64,000 bases of DNA from Acidimicrobiaceae bacterium (GCA_002722565.1 PBMG01000012.1:1-64000), one strand, 5' to 3'. Shown: positions 34,815 to 44,913, numbered from the stretch's first letter. The notes: generated by a model not told the origin, from the sequence alone. Numbers and translations: made by a program.

Positions 34815-35201
34815 ATGGAAGGTAATAACACTTCAGCGGCGCACCAAATGGCGCGATTGGAGAAGTTGGCTGCCGCCTCCAAAGAGCTGCCGCTGGTGAT
34901 GTTGAATATCAATAAATATCGCCCGGAAGTCGATTTTCCTGGAGGGGAAAGTTACACCGCATATATGGAGTCAATTAGTTATTCGGTTGGAGAGGTTGGA
35001 GGTTCTGTTTTGTGGCGCTCACCGGTCCGCGGTTCGGTAGTGGGCGACCTTGAAGGTTTTCACGAAGTTCTAGCAGTGTGGTATCCAAGCCATAAAGCAT
35101 TCCTTGAGTTACCTAACGCAGATGGCGCTAGAGAAATGTTTCGCTACAGGAGGACATGCGTGGAGGAAGCCCACATTCTTGAATTGCCGGACATTAGTTA
35201 G
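34815..35201 (+). CDS. DUF1330-like small protein
   Basis: A 128-residue protein with a dimeric alpha-beta-barrel layout: PLVMLNINKYRP, GGESYTAYMESI, then GGSVLWRSPVRG, VLAVWYPSHKAFLEL (the Y-P-S-x-x-A-F signature of DUF1330) and a last helix. An N-terminal helical extension of about 25 residues precedes the fold. The function of the family is unknown. After it, 125 bp without a gene lead to the convergent enoyl-CoA hydratase. Confidence 0.85.
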   Translation: MEGNNTSAAHQMARLEKLAAASKELPLVMLNINKYRPEVDFPGGESYTAYMESISYSVGEVGGSVLWRSPVRGSVVGDLEGFHEVLAVWYPSHKAFLELPNADGAREMFRYRRTCVEEAHILELPDIS

Positions 35202-35326
35202 TTGAGTCGCTTAGCTTGAGGCCTATGACGGCTTTGAGCCTTCCAGGGGCACCCCAGAGTTCTAGGCGCAGAACATCAGATGGAAAGTTGCGCTAGAGAC
35301 AGCTGAAACGTTTAAGCGTTTAAAGA

Positions 35327-36133
35327 TTATCGACCGAGAAATTTGGGAGGTCGTTTCTCCATAAAGGCCGAGGGTCCTTCCACCGCATCTTCGGTTTTGG
35401 CCAGAGTTTCTCCTATTTGGGTTTCCAGAAGTAGGGCCTCTGACTCTTCTAGGTCTGCTGACTTTCGAACTACTTGCCGAGCTGCTTGGACAGCTAATGG
35501 CGCGTTCGATGCGATAATTTGAGCGAGCTCTATCGCTGAAGCCAAGGTTTCAGATACCGGGACCAGACGATTAAATAATCCCGAGTGAGCTAAATCGTCG
35601 CTGACAATTGGCTTCGCGCCAAGCAGCATCTCCATTGCCAACGCACCCGGCAGGTGTCGCCTGAGTAAGGCGGTGCCACCCATGCCTGGGATAAGACCTA
35701 GAGCAACCTCGGATAGGCCTAGCTTTACTCCTTGTGCGACTACTCGAAGGTCACAAGCAAGTACAAGCTCCATGCCTCCTGCGATCGCGTGACCGTTGAC
35801 TGCAGCGATGAGTGGTTTGCCGATGTCGTAACCTACGAGAGTCGCCCGCCGTAACAACTCTCTGTCTTCGAATATGGCTTGCTCGAACTGGTCTTGTGGT
35901 TCTCGAGAGCCCGTGATGAGGGGAATTGTGGTTCCTAAGTCGAAGCCGGAACAAAAAGTTGAATTATCGGCCCCTGTAAGAACCACGACCCAAACTTCAG
36001 AGTCCGCTTTGATGCTTTCCCAAAGTTCTGCGAGACCCACTATGAGCTCTGGGCTAAGCGAATTTCGAGCCTCAGGTCGGTTGAGCGTCACCAGACCAAC
36101 ATGGTCCTCCAACCGATATTCGAGAACCGCCAT
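35327..36133 (-). CDS. Enoyl-CoA hydratase/isomerase (crotonase) family protein
   Basis: A 268-residue crotonase-fold enzyme. It has VGLVTLNRPEARNSLSPEL near the start, the oxyanion segment VLTGADNSTFCSGFDL, the second oxyanion block AAVNGHAIAGGMELVLACDLRV and GLSEVALGLIPGMGG. At the two usual hydratase glutamate positions, AGGMELVLA contributes one Glu and LSEVALG another, so it may be an active hydratase. It starts one base after the stop of the PhyH gene, so the two form an operon. Confidence 0.92.
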   Translation of the reverse strand: MAVLEYRLEDHVGLVTLNRPEARNSLSPELIVGLAELWESIKADSEVWVVVLTGADNSTFCSGFDLGTTIPLITGSREPQDQFEQAIFEDRELLRRATLVGYDIGKPLIAAVNGHAIAGGMELVLACDLRVVAQGVKLGLSEVALGLIPGMGGTALLRRHLPGALAMEMLLGAKPIVSDDLAHSGLFNRLVPVSETLASAIELAQIIASNAPLAVQAARQVVRKSADLEESEALLLETQIGETLAKTEDAVEGPSAFMEKRPPKFLGR

Positions 36134-36134
36134 A

Positions 36135-37307
36135 TCAAATCCCTATGTCTCGTAAGTTGTAATCGCGTAAATGTGATTTTGTTTCTTCGCTCCACACGAA
36201 TTGTTCTTCAATCCCTCTGAAGGGTTCGTATACATAACGATCTTCATCAGGAAAATGTTGTGACCGAGCGTCGATCCCCCAGGCGATGGCCTTTGAGCGT
36301 TCAAAGATGTATTCCTCGTCATACTCTGACACTGGGTTGTGGACACCCCCACTTCGTATTCCGAGAACCGACGACCGACGATGAAATCCGAAATTAATTG
36401 TCACTCTGACATTTGAGCTCGTGTTGGCGAAGGAGCCATGAACTGCTTGTCGACTAGTCATCGCCACGTCACCAGGCCCGCAGATGACTGGGACGGCTTC
36501 AGGAAGCCGATCCGAACCGGCGTCTTCGACCATCTTCTTAATATTTATTTTGCCAACGCTATGTGAACCTGGAACCACCCAGAGTCCATTAGCTGCATCG
36601 CAACCGTATAGCTGAGCCATGAAGTTGAAGCCATGAGTGTGGTTATCTAATTCGGGACTATCCCAATGAGTCCAACCGTCCTGATGCCAAGCGACGGAAC
36701 CGCCCAGTCCGGGCTGCTTCAGCCACACGGCTTCGTTGAAAGGAGTGAAATCGGGTCCGTTGATACCTTCGGCGACTCTAAGTAGGTCTGGGTGCCCATA
36801 CAGCCTTAGACAGGCGTCAGAAAACTGCAGTGACCCTAGAAATAACTGAACAACGTAGTCGGGTGCCTCAGTGGGTGGGGCGGGTTCATTCATTTTTGCT
36901 TGGTGGCGGCCGTAGGAAGCATCGGTGCCACCAAGAGGGTCTGACAAGGGCCGCACCCAACTGATGTTTCTAGCTGTAAGACCTACGCCTAATGCCGTAT
37001 TGCCATATTTGTCTACTTCAGCGTCTTTGGTGATAGGTGACCTTTCAAGCATGTCCGCTACATCAGCTTCGATTTCCTTAAGTTCTTCCTCCTTAATGAC
37101 CTCTGTGAAGATATAAAAGCCATGTCGGTTATAAGAGTCCACTATGTCTCGATGTAGACGTCCGTCAGATCCAAAGCGGATAGGTCCGCGGTTGTCTAAC
37201 TCGAGAGCCCGCGATGTACCTCGCTCGCGATAGCTGACCATGGCTTCTTCGTCAGCTCCGTAGTCAACAATCGGAACTTGCACCAATGGAAGTGTTGTAT
37301 CGACCAT
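36135..37307 (-). CDS. Phytanoyl-CoA dioxygenase (PhyH) family protein, long form
   Basis: A 390-residue Fe(II)/2-oxoglutarate oxygenase. VAWHQDGWTHWD gives the His-x-Asp metal ligands, ANGLWVVPGSHSVG the usual second strand, and RQAVHGSFANTS the distal His, with Arg in VRVTINFGFHRR. About 70 residues precede the core (LDNRGPIRFGSDG). It lies directly upstream of the crotonase gene, suggesting joint action on a CoA-bound or acyl substrate, perhaps alpha-oxidation of a branched acid. The substrate is inference. Confidence 0.9.
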   Translation of the reverse strand: MVDTTLPLVQVPIVDYGADEEAMVSYRERGTSRALELDNRGPIRFGSDGRLHRDIVDSYNRHGFYIFTEVIKEEELKEIEADVADMLERSPITKDAEVDKYGNTALGVGLTARNISWVRPLSDPLGGTDASYGRHQAKMNEPAPPTEAPDYVVQLFLGSLQFSDACLRLYGHPDLLRVAEGINGPDFTPFNEAVWLKQPGLGGSVAWHQDGWTHWDSPELDNHTHGFNFMAQLYGCDAANGLWVVPGSHSVGKINIKKMVEDAGSDRLPEAVPVICGPGDVAMTSRQAVHGSFANTSSNVRVTINFGFHRRSSVLGIRSGGVHNPVSEYDEEYIFERSKAIAWGIDARSQHFPDEDRYVYEPFRGIEEQFVWSEETKSHLRDYNLRDIGI

Positions 37308-37405
37308 GCTCTTTGAATTTAGTCCTTTTTGTGGGTGGTGGTTTTCAGTAGAACACCTGTAGCGATAGGGACGCTTGATCGAGTGTGTTGCTGTACGGTC
37401 CCACT

Positions 37406-37759
37406 ATGCGTCTAGTCGAGAATTACATACGCGGTTTACTCAACTATGCGAACTTCGGTGGTAGGGCTAGCCGATCCGAATATTGGTGGTTTGCGGGCGC
37501 GAATCTGACCCTTGCCACAATTTTTTGGACCCTCGGGAAGTTAGGTTCGCCCCTGGGGAGTCTCAGCCTTCTATATGCGATAGTTCTTTTGTTACCTAAT
37601 TTGTCGATAACCGTCCGACGTCTTCACGATGTAGGTCGCAGCGGATGGTGGTTGCCGCTCGGCATATTGCCGACGCCGTTGGTATTCCTCATTCTCTTCT
37701 TCATGTGTCAATCAGGAGAGGAAGAAGCTAATCGTTTCGGTCCACCCTCTGTCGGCTAG
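37406..37759 (+). CDS. DUF805 membrane protein
   Basis: A 117-residue inner-membrane protein. I chose ATG 37406 instead of the TTG 21 bp upstream because the family begins near the motif YANFGGRASRSEYWWF, which follows after about 14 residues. Three or four hydrophobic spans are visible, with the family's RRLHDVGRSGWW motif between them. The function of DUF805 is unknown. Its stop abuts the convergent fumarase stop. Confidence 0.9.
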   Translation: MRLVENYIRGLLNYANFGGRASRSEYWWFAGANLTLATIFWTLGKLGSPLGSLSLLYAIVLLLPNLSITVRRLHDVGRSGWWLPLGILPTPLVFLILFFMCQSGEEEANRFGPPSVG

Positions 37760-39154
37760 CTACAGCAGCTTGCCTACCATGTCTTCGGGAACTACGACCT
37801 GATCGAATTCTTCAGCAGTGAGATGCCCTAGGTTCACCGCTTCTTCTCTAAGTGTTGTGCCGTTGGCATGTGCTGTTTGAGCGATTTCGGCAGCTTTGTA
37901 ATAGCCAATCTTTGTATTGAGAGCTGTCACTAGCATCAAGCTTTTTGAAAGTAATTCGTCGATTCGTTCTTGGTTTGGTTCGATTCCGACTGCGCAGTTG
38001 TCATTGAAACTTTGACAGGCATCGCCAATGAGTTGTGCACTGAGGAGGACGTTGTAGGCCATAACAGGCTTAAAGACGTTCAACTGGAACTGACCATGAG
38101 TGCCCGCAACTGCTACTGCTGAATCGTTCCCGATCACTTGAGCGCAAACCATGGTGATGGCTTCGCACTGAGTTGGGTTGACCTTGCCTGGCATGATTGA
38201 ACTCCCAGGCTCGTTGGCCGGAAGCACTATTTCGCCGATGCCGCACCTAGGACCACTTGCGAGCAGGCGGATGTTGTTGGCTATGTGCATGAGGCTTACG
38301 GCGACTCTTTTTAAGCTGCCGCTGATTTCGACCATTGCATCGTGTGCACTGAGTGCTTCGAATTTGTTTTCTGCTGTTACGAACGGATGGCCGGTGAGCT
38401 CCGCTATCTTCTCGGCGACCGCAACGTCGTAGCCCTCAGGTGCGTTAAGTCCAGTCCCTACTGCAGTCCCGCCTAATGCGAGCTCTCTAACTCTTTGCAG
38501 ACTGTCAGAAATGGCTTCGGTTCCTCGTTGTAACTGCATGGCGTAGCCGCTGAATTCTTGACCGAGTGTCAATGGAGTGGCGTCCATCAGGTGGGTTCGT
38601 CCCGTTTTAGTGACGGCCATAAATTCTTTTGCTTTTGCCGCCAACGTTTCGTGGAGGAGCGAAATTTTTGGCAGTGTTTCGGCGACGATTTTCTCGTATG
38701 TGGCCATATGCATAGCCGTCGGAAAAGTGTCATTCGAACTTTGACTCTTGTTTACGTCGTCGTTCGCCGAGACAAGTTTCTCCTGTCGGAAGTCGCCTCC
38801 CATGATCTCTGTGGCTCTATTCGCCACCACTTCGTTTACGTTCATGTTCGATTGAGTTCCTGATCCCGTCTGCCAAACAACTAGGGGGAACTGGTCATCG
38901 TGTTCGCCGGAAAGTATTTCGTCACAAGCAGATGCGATGGCCTGGGCTTTCTCGCCGGAGAAATCTGTTAAGTCTGCGTTTACAAGTGCTGATGCTTTCT
39001 TCAAGAAAGCAAACGCCCTAACTATCTCTTGGGGCATCAGCTGACCGCCGATTTCGAAGTTTTCAAGGCTGCGTTGAGTTTGAGCGGCCCAATATTTGTC
39101 GTCGGGAACTTCGATTTCGCCGAGAGTGTCTTTCTCTATACGGAACGCGCTCAT
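37760..39154 (-). CDS. fumC: Fumarate hydratase class II
   Basis: A 464-residue fumarase, the normal class II length. It converts fumarate to malate in the TCA cycle. The motifs of the superfamily are all present: [43 protein letters not shown] (catalytic His) and the signature [16 protein letters not shown] carrying the catalytic loop serine. Two further TCA genes, gltA and the aconitase gene, lie within 12 kb on the same strand. About 180 bp upstream hold no gene. Confidence 0.97.
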   Translation of the reverse strand: MSAFRIEKDTLGEIEVPDDKYWAAQTQRSLENFEIGGQLMPQEIVRAFAFLKKASALVNADLTDFSGEKAQAIASACDEILSGEHDDQFPLVVWQTGSGTQSNMNVNEVVANRATEIMGGDFRQEKLVSANDDVNKSQSSNDTFPTAMHMATYEKIVAETLPKISLLHETLAAKAKEFMAVTKTGRTHLMDATPLTLGQEFSGYAMQLQRGTEAISDSLQRVRELALGGTAVGTGLNAPEGYDVAVAEKIAELTGHPFVTAENKFEALSAHDAMVEISGSLKRVAVSLMHIANNIRLLASGPRCGIGEIVLPANEPGSSIMPGKVNPTQCEAITMVCAQVIGNDSAVAVAGTHGQFQLNVFKPVMAYNVLLSAQLIGDACQSFNDNCAVGIEPNQERIDELLSKSLMLVTALNTKIGYYKAAEIAQTAHANGTTLREEAVNLGHLTAEEFDQVVVPEDMVGKLL

Positions 39155-39335
39155 GATCGTGGATCCTCACTGTTTCGCGGAAAAAGGAAATATATCAATC
39201 CCGATAACTCCAATAGCTGTGACCGGGTATCGCTTCTGAATCCTAGATCTTGGAAGTCTTCAGCGACCTGTTTAAATTGGGGGTTTTATTCTGCGGCGGT
39301 TGAATCGGCTACTGCTGTTTGATGGAAGGGCTGCG

Positions 39336-39707
39336 CTATCGCAGAAAAGTCCACCAGGTGGATATTGCGATACCCGCTAGACCCAAAACAATCATTGTTA
39401 CGATGCTCGACCTTGGAATTCTTCCGTCACTATCGCTAGGTAGTCGACGTCGCACTATTTGCAGCAAGCGGTCGGCCCAAGCGACATCGCGACTGAGGAT
39501 GCCGAGTCCGATCGCAACAACTAGTAACCCTGGTCCCGGTAGTGGCATCAAGATCACTCCGAGGATTGTTACGAATGTTCCAGACGCCATCCGGAACAAC
39601 CTGGTTATTACCCCTTTGCGTGCCTCTTCGCGCGTTTCTTCGCGGTAGCCAGTCTCAAACTCCGCTTCGATCGCCGCTTCCTCGAAGCGGTTGTCTTGCT
39701 GGTCCAC
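39336..39707 (-). CDS. PGPGW-type transmembrane protein
   Basis: 123 residues. An acidic/basic N-terminal tail of about 45 residues is followed by a hydrophobic hairpin with the family motif PLPGPGLLVVAIGLGILSRDVAWA and, after a basic loop, a second hydrophobic span ending WWTFLR. The PGPG turn matches the PGPGW (TIGR02611-like) actinobacterial membrane proteins, which have no known function. It stands between fumC and a divergent metallo-hydrolase. Confidence 0.82.
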   Translation of the reverse strand: MDQQDNRFEEAAIEAEFETGYREETREEARKGVITRLFRMASGTFVTILGVILMPLPGPGLLVVAIGLGILSRDVAWADRLLQIVRRRLPSDSDGRIPRSSIVTMIVLGLAGIAISTWWTFLR

Positions 39708-39810
39708 TGAGGACTCCGTTCTTAGGGGTTTCCGTCATGCTTGTTAGCGCCGATCTAGTCTGGCGCGTGAGGTTCTTAGAATCTAGTGCTCGAAGGACGG
39801 GGGAGGGTTT

Positions 39811-40656
39811 ATGTCGACGTGGCAGATAGGTGACGTCTCAATTACCAAGGTTTTAGAAATGGAAAAGCATTGGCCTTTTTCGGCGTTGCTTCCTGGTGCC
39901 GAAGAAGTGGTAGACGAGTTTGAATGGCTGAAACCTGACTTTGTAACGGAGGAAGGAAGGATGAAGCTTTCGATTCATGCGTTGCTTGTTGAATCGGAAG
40001 GATTGACAATCATCGTCGACACATGTTGTGGGAATAACAAGCAGCGACCGGGTGCGACTCCCTTTGACAACCTGCAGACCGACTTCATGAGTGAACTTGA
40101 AAATTCCGGTTACAGGTCTGAAGACGTTGATGTTGTGATTAGTACCCATTTGCACGTTGACCATGTCGGCTGGAACACGACTTTTGTCGATGGCAGTTGG
40201 GTGCCGACTTTTCCAAATGCTGAGTATCTCTTCGTGAAAGATGAGCTTGCGCACTGGTCTAGTGAGCCGCAACATTATGGCCCGGTCTTTGAAGATTCAG
40301 TTCAGCCGATCCTTGATGCAGGGATGGCAACGATTATCGATGTTGATTACGAAATTACGGGCGAAATCGGCTTAGAGCTAACTGCTGGCCACACGCCAGG
40401 TCACGTGAGCGTAACTATTAATTCCCAAAATGAATCGGGACTTATTACAGGAGACATGACCCATCACCCTGTTCAATTTGCGAAGCCCGATTTAGCGTCG
40501 TCAGCGGATTGGAATCAGGACATGTCCACCGCAACTCGACACGAGGCCTACGAGCGTTGGAGCGACGGGAGGCTCATCATTGGCACCCACTTTGCTGGGA
40601 GGACTGCGGGAGTTCTCGTAGCTGAGGGAAACAGTTGGCGTTTCGAAGCTGTCTGA
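39811..40656 (+). CDS. Metallo-beta-lactamase-fold hydrolase
   Basis: A 281-residue MBL-fold enzyme. The metal-binding motif STHLHVDHVGWN (H-x-H-x-D-H) is near residue 110, TAGHTPGHVSVTI gives the next His, LITGDMTHHPVQ the bridging Asp, and IIGTHFAG the last His. It is of the N-acyl-homoserine-lactonase/quorum-quenching-like or general hydrolase group; the substrate cannot be read. It starts at ATG (39811) after a GGGGGAGGG stretch. Confidence 0.93.
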   Translation: MSTWQIGDVSITKVLEMEKHWPFSALLPGAEEVVDEFEWLKPDFVTEEGRMKLSIHALLVESEGLTIIVDTCCGNNKQRPGATPFDNLQTDFMSELENSGYRSEDVDVVISTHLHVDHVGWNTTFVDGSWVPTFPNAEYLFVKDELAHWSSEPQHYGPVFEDSVQPILDAGMATIIDVDYEITGEIGLELTAGHTPGHVSVTINSQNESGLITGDMTHHPVQFAKPDLASSADWNQDMSTATRHEAYERWSDGRLIIGTHFAGRTAGVLVAEGNSWRFEAV

Positions 40657-40685
40657 GGCCGCTATTGAGAGTGAGTGCTAGATCT

Positions 40686-41456
40686 TCATACCAGTAAGTT
40701 CAGTTGAATAGCCGAGACCGTATCTTCGTTCATCCCTAAACGAGTTAGTAAGAACTGCTTTACGCCGCCATGTTCGGCGTCGAAGTAAGCGAGCGTTTGT
40801 TCCATGGCTTGGCGTGGAGCTGATAGGGCTGGCCGGATTGCCTCAATGTCGGCTCCTGCTTCTTCCAGGCTTGGTCTGAGTTGGGCGATTCGACGTTCAG
40901 ACCTCAAGGTGTTGGTGAGCTCGTAGTCGTCTAGGACAAGTTCACGTTCTACGCCACATAATTCGAGGATCAATGCCGCAGCGATACCTGTTCGGTCTTT
41001 GCCTGCAGTGCAGTGGAAGAGCAATGGCCAGGATTCAATGTCTGCGGCTAGCTCCAGAAAGTTAACGAATTGTTGGCCCGAATCAGACAGCATTTCGATA
41101 TAGCTATCCGCTACATCTGTCACGGTTACCGCTGTGATTTCCCCAGCACGTATCCGATCGACGAACTCTGTTTGTTGGGCTATTTCATCTCCGATTGGGA
41201 GCGGGACGTGGGTCGTAACTGTCGACCACAAACGGGAAATATCACGATGGGTCTCTGCCGCAGTACGGAAGTCCACGACTGTGCGGATGCCGTAGCTAGC
41301 TAATTCTTCTAGGTCATCTTCGATTAGATCGCTCAAGCGGTCTGATCTAAAGATGGCATTTGTTCGGACCCGTCGACCTTCTCTCGTGGGATATCCGCCA
41401 ATATCTCGGCAGTTCATCGCACCGCTCAGGTCGATTATGGCGTTCTCACGGTTCAT
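40686..41456 (-). CDS. Tyrosine-protein phosphatase (Y_phosphatase3 family)
   Basis: A 256-residue protein with an N-terminal NCRDIGGYPT strand, FRSDRLSDL, and the P-loop HCTAGKDRTGIAA (H-C-x5-R) near residue 147. This is the bacterial Y_phosphatase3/MptpB-like group of phosphotyrosine or phosphoinositide phosphatases. Its first 4 bp overlap the stop of the acyl-CoA dehydrogenase gene (ATGA), so the two are translationally coupled. Confidence 0.92.
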   Translation of the reverse strand: MNRENAIIDLSGAMNCRDIGGYPTREGRRVRTNAIFRSDRLSDLIEDDLEELASYGIRTVVDFRTAAETHRDISRLWSTVTTHVPLPIGDEIAQQTEFVDRIRAGEITAVTVTDVADSYIEMLSDSGQQFVNFLELAADIESWPLLFHCTAGKDRTGIAAALILELCGVERELVLDDYELTNTLRSERRIAQLRPSLEEAGADIEAIRPALSAPRQAMEQTLAYFDAEHGGVKQFLLTRLGMNEDTVSAIQLNLLV

Positions 41457-42571
41457 GGCTGTGGACGCGGTTCTCTTGGTAGCCCGAGAATTCTCTCTCC
41501 GATGATGTTGCGAAGAATTTGGGTGGTGCCTCCCATGATTGTGTACGCGGGTGCATATGTCAGGTTTCGCGAGACCCTATTGCTCAGCATTGAGTCAGCC
41601 CCCACTGCGTACCCAATGAAGCTGGCCACGCTTTGCTCAAACTCGGTGCACCAGGTTTTCGTAACGGCTGAGTACTGGGGAAAGGGTGTTTGTCTGAGCA
41701 CGTTTCGGAGGACCATGTCTCGACCGATCTTGTATCCAGTTTCTATTCGTGCCATTTCTTGTCGAAGGAGCGGATTTTCGGGGTCGACCAGATCCTTTGT
41801 GTCAAGGTACAGACGTTGGTTAGATGCGAGTCGGTCAATGCCGCCCCGTTCGTGTTCCAGCTGGCGCATCGTTTGGCCGAAGCTGTTGTTAAGTTCGCCC
41901 ACAAGATTCTCGGCCGGAACGAGTACATCGCTGAAGAAGACTTCGTTGAAATGTGAATCGCCCGAAGCGTCTTTAATGGGTTTCACTTCGATGCCGGGTG
42001 ATCTCATGTCAACGATGAATTCGCTCATGCCTTTGTGTGGTGGTGCTTCGAGGTCGGTGCGGCATATCAAGTAACACCAATCAGCGGATTGAGCTCCGCT
42101 TGTCCAGATCTTTTGACCGTTTACTACCCAGTTTGAACCGTCTTGTATCGCCCGGGTGTTGATGCCGGCCACATTTGACCCGGCATCAGGTTCCGACATG
42201 CCAATGCACCATTTGGATTTGCCCTGCCGCATCGCCGGAAGGAATCTTTCTTGTTGCTCCTCGGTTCCATAGGCGAGAAGAACCGGGCCAATTTGTCTGT
42301 CTGGGAAAAAGGACCCGGCCATAGGTGCTCGTCCCAAGAGCAGTTGTTCTGTTACAACAAACCGTTCGACCTCGGGCCTCCCGTCGCCCCCTTTGTCGAT
42401 TGGCCAAGTCATGCCAATCCAACCTTTTTCGGCCAGCCTGAGAGTGAATTCGTCGCTGTAGCCGACGAGCCACCCGTCGTCGGTATTGAATAAATCGGAA
42501 GTCGCTCCGATGACCCATTGGCTAGCTTCGGCTGCTAAGTCATCAAAATGTTTTGGCCAGGTGTAATCCAT
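41453..42571 (-). CDS. Acyl-CoA dehydrogenase
   Basis: A 372-residue FAD enzyme. I chose ATG 42571, which gives MDYTWPKHFDDLAAEA, the normal beginning of the actinobacterial branch; the upstream 74-codon extension of the frame would run through the divergent gene's promoter. Motifs: GWIGMTWP, CIGMSEPDAGSN, GQKIWTSGAQSADWC and the late YTIMGGTTQILRNIIGERILG. It probably oxidises a specific acyl-CoA, possibly a sterol side chain or branched acid. It overlaps the phosphatase gene by 4 bp. Confidence 0.93.
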   Translation of the reverse strand: MDYTWPKHFDDLAAEASQWVIGATSDLFNTDDGWLVGYSDEFTLRLAEKGWIGMTWPIDKGGDGRPEVERFVVTEQLLLGRAPMAGSFFPDRQIGPVLLAYGTEEQQERFLPAMRQGKSKWCIGMSEPDAGSNVAGINTRAIQDGSNWVVNGQKIWTSGAQSADWCYLICRTDLEAPPHKGMSEFIVDMRSPGIEVKPIKDASGDSHFNEVFFSDVLVPAENLVGELNNSFGQTMRQLEHERGGIDRLASNQRLYLDTKDLVDPENPLLRQEMARIETGYKIGRDMVLRNVLRQTPFPQYSAVTKTWCTEFEQSVASFIGYAVGADSMLSNRVSRNLTYAPAYTIMGGTTQILRNIIGERILGLPREPRPQP

Positions 42572-42643
42572 TAAGACTTGAGCGTAGCTAAGACCCCTGC
42601 GTCTGGCGATTTTGGTTGGCGGATTACCGCTAACCTCGCCCGA

Positions 42644-43624
42644 ATGCGAGCAGTGGTGATAACTGAATACGGCAGTGAAGATGTTTTGGATGTGCAAGAG
42701 GTTCCAGAACCAGTGGCAGGGCCTGACCAGGTTGTAGTCGGTGTGAGTGCTTCGGCTATGAATCGTGCCGATTTGCTCCAGCGAGTCGGTCAATACCCGG
42801 CACCAGGTCCCAAGCCTGAGTTTGAGATACCGGGGTTGGAGTATTCGGGAGTGATTCTCGCTGTTGGTTCAGAGGTTTCTGCCTGGTCAACGGGCGACGC
42901 GGTAATGGGGATAGTTTCCGGTGGAGCAATGGCTGAGATGGTTGTAACCCATGAACGAATGCTCCAGCCGGTGCCTAGGGGTATCGATGTTGCTGATGCC
43001 GCTGCAATTCCTGAGGTTTTCATGACTGCTCATGATGCGCTCGTTACCCAGGGTGCTCTGCGGTCGGGCGGTCGAGCTTTGGTACACGCTGGTGCCTCGG
43101 GTGTAGGTACAGCATCTATCCAGATCGCAAGGGCGTTAGGGGCTGAGATAGCGGTCACTTGCTCTTCTAGCAAGGTTGAGGCCTGCAGAAATTTGGGTGC
43201 GGACTTGGTTGTGGACTACACGGCGAAAGATTTTTCAGAGGCTGTAGATGACTGGACTAGCGGCCAAGGAGTCGACGTGGTGCTTGATGTCATTGGGGGC
43301 GACTACTTAGCGAAGAACATTAAATCTTTGAAGGTTCAGGGACGCATCGTTCAGGTCGGTGTCATGGGCGCCCCTGTGGCTTCATTCGCATTGGGTGCTT
43401 TGCTGCCTAAGAGAGCTTCTTTAATAGGAACGGTGCTGCGTTCGCGGCCTATTGAACAGAAGATCGAAGCTAACCAACTTTTCATTTCGCAGCTGTTGCC
43501 TCGGTTTGATGACGGAAGTTTAAAACCTGTTATTGATTCAAGATTTCCGTTAGAGGAGATAGCCGGAGCTCACGCCTATATGGCTACAAACGCGAACATA
43601 GGAAAAATTCTGATCGACCTATAA
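42644..43624 (+). CDS. NADPH:quinone oxidoreductase-like medium-chain dehydrogenase
   Basis: A 326-residue zinc-free MDR family member of the PIG3 (TP53I3) type. I chose ATG 42644, giving MRAVVITEYGSEDVLDVQEVP, the usual start of the family; the frame runs 22 codons further upstream. It has NRADLLQRVGQYP, the nucleotide-binding VHAGASGVGTASIQIARALG, and a terminal VAHAYMATNANIGKI-like end. It reduces quinones or enals with NADPH. It is divergent from the acyl-CoA dehydrogenase with 72 bp between them. Confidence 0.92.
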   Translation: MRAVVITEYGSEDVLDVQEVPEPVAGPDQVVVGVSASAMNRADLLQRVGQYPAPGPKPEFEIPGLEYSGVILAVGSEVSAWSTGDAVMGIVSGGAMAEMVVTHERMLQPVPRGIDVADAAAIPEVFMTAHDALVTQGALRSGGRALVHAGASGVGTASIQIARALGAEIAVTCSSSKVEACRNLGADLVVDYTAKDFSEAVDDWTSGQGVDVVLDVIGGDYLAKNIKSLKVQGRIVQVGVMGAPVASFALGALLPKRASLIGTVLRSRPIEQKIEANQLFISQLLPRFDDGSLKPVIDSRFPLEEIAGAHAYMATNANIGKILIDL

Positions 43625-43641
43625 GGCTGCGCTGATTGGAA

Positions 43642-44913
43642 TCAGCGGTTTGAGATTGGTACGTAATCTCGTTCGTCTGGTCCGGTGTACATCTGACGTG
43701 GTCGGTAGATTTTTTGTTCAGGGTCATCGAGCATTTCTTGCCAGTGCGCCAGCCAGCCTGGTGTTCGGCCTATAGCAAACAACACCGTGAACATGTCCAT
43801 GGGAAAGCCCATCGCTTCGTAGATAAGCCCGGAGTAAAAGTCGACGTTGGGATACAGGTTTCGGTCGATGAAGTAGGGGTCGCTTAAAGCGACTTCTTCC
43901 AACTTCATGGCGATGTCCAACAGAGGGTTCATCCCTGTTACTTGGAACACCTGATCGGCGGTCTTCTTGATGATGGTTGCGCGCGGGTCGTAGCTCTTGT
44001 AAACCCGGTGCCCGAAACCTTGCAGAAGGGTCTCACCGGACTTCACTTTTTCAACATACGCAGCGACGTTGTCGAAGCTTCCTATTTCGTGAAGCATGTG
44101 AATTACAGCCTCGTTCGCGCCGCCATGTAGGGGTCCGTAGAGGCCGCATGTTGCGGCGGCAACTGCAGAGTAGGGGTCAGCATTGCTGGAGCCCACGGTT
44201 CGCATTGTGGTGGTCGAACAGTTTTGTTCGTGGTCAGCGTGAAGGATTAGAAGGATGTCTAGCGCACGCGTCAGAATGGGGTCTGGTTCATAAGCAGGAT
44301 CCGCAACGTTCCACATCATTCGAAGGAAGTTTCCGGTGTAACCAAGATGGTTAACGGGATACTCGTACGGCAGACCTAAACGGTTTTTGTAAGCAAAGGC
44401 TGCCATCGTTGGCATTTTTGCTATAAGTCGGATGGTCTGTATTAGACGGTTGTGTGGATCGTCTATGTCTTTGGCCTCGGGATAGAAAGTTGACAGCGCC
44501 GCTACCGTTGAAACCAGGGTTCCCATTGGGTGGGCGTCGTAACGGAAGCTGTGCATAAACCGAGCGATGTCTTCATGCACATAAGTGTGGTACGTGATGT
44601 GGTCTACCCACTCTGTAGCCTCATCTTCTGTCGGGAGCTCGCCGTTGAGTAGCAAATAGCAAACTTCAAGAAAGTTTGAGTGTTCTGCTAATTGTTCTAT
44701 CGGGTACCCGCGATATCGAAGGATGCCGTTACCGCCGTCGATGTAGGTGATTTGGCTGTTGCAATTCGCTGTAGACATGTAGGCCGGGTCGTAAAACCAC
44801 ATTCCCTTGTCTAACTCGCGAAGAGCAGATGAGGAGATTGTGCCATCCACGATTGGGACTGTGACTGTTTCTCCGCTTCGGTTATCTGTAATTGTGAAGG
44901 ACTCTTCTGACAC
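43642..44913 (-). CDS. gltA: Citrate synthase
   Basis: A 423-residue type II (hexameric, GltA-like) citrate synthase that condenses acetyl-CoA with oxaloacetate. The catalytic residues are seen in LHGGANEAV (His), GFGHRVYKSYDPRA (His) and YPNVDFYSG (Asp). LHADHEQNCSTTTMR is also typical. The N-terminal beta domain (SFTITDNRSGETVTVP) is present. It stands as a single gene on the minus strand, with about 200 gene-free bases upstream that must hold its promoter. Confidence 0.97.
   Translation of the reverse strand: MSEESFTITDNRSGETVTVPIVDGTISSSALRELDKGMWFYDPAYMSTANCNSQITYIDGGNGILRYRGYPIEQLAEHSNFLEVCYLLLNGELPTEDEATEWVDHITYHTYVHEDIARFMHSFRYDAHPMGTLVSTVAALSTFYPEAKDIDDPHNRLIQTIRLIAKMPTMAAFAYKNRLGLPYEYPVNHLGYTGNFLRMMWNVADPAYEPDPILTRALDILLILHADHEQNCSTTTMRTVGSSNADPYSAVAAATCGLYGPLHGGANEAVIHMLHEIGSFDNVAAYVEKVKSGETLLQGFGHRVYKSYDPRATIIKKTADQVFQVTGMNPLLDIAMKLEEVALSDPYFIDRNLYPNVDFYSGLIYEAMGFPMDMFTVLFAIGRTPGWLAHWQEMLDDPEQKIYRPRQMYTGPDERDYVPISNR

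Noticed and set aside
43630-43647. CGCTGATT-GG-AATCAGCG palindrome as a bidirectional terminator between the quinone oxidoreductase and gltA genes
   Set aside because: There is no T-run on either side and the repeat overlaps the gltA stop codon, so I cannot support a terminator call.
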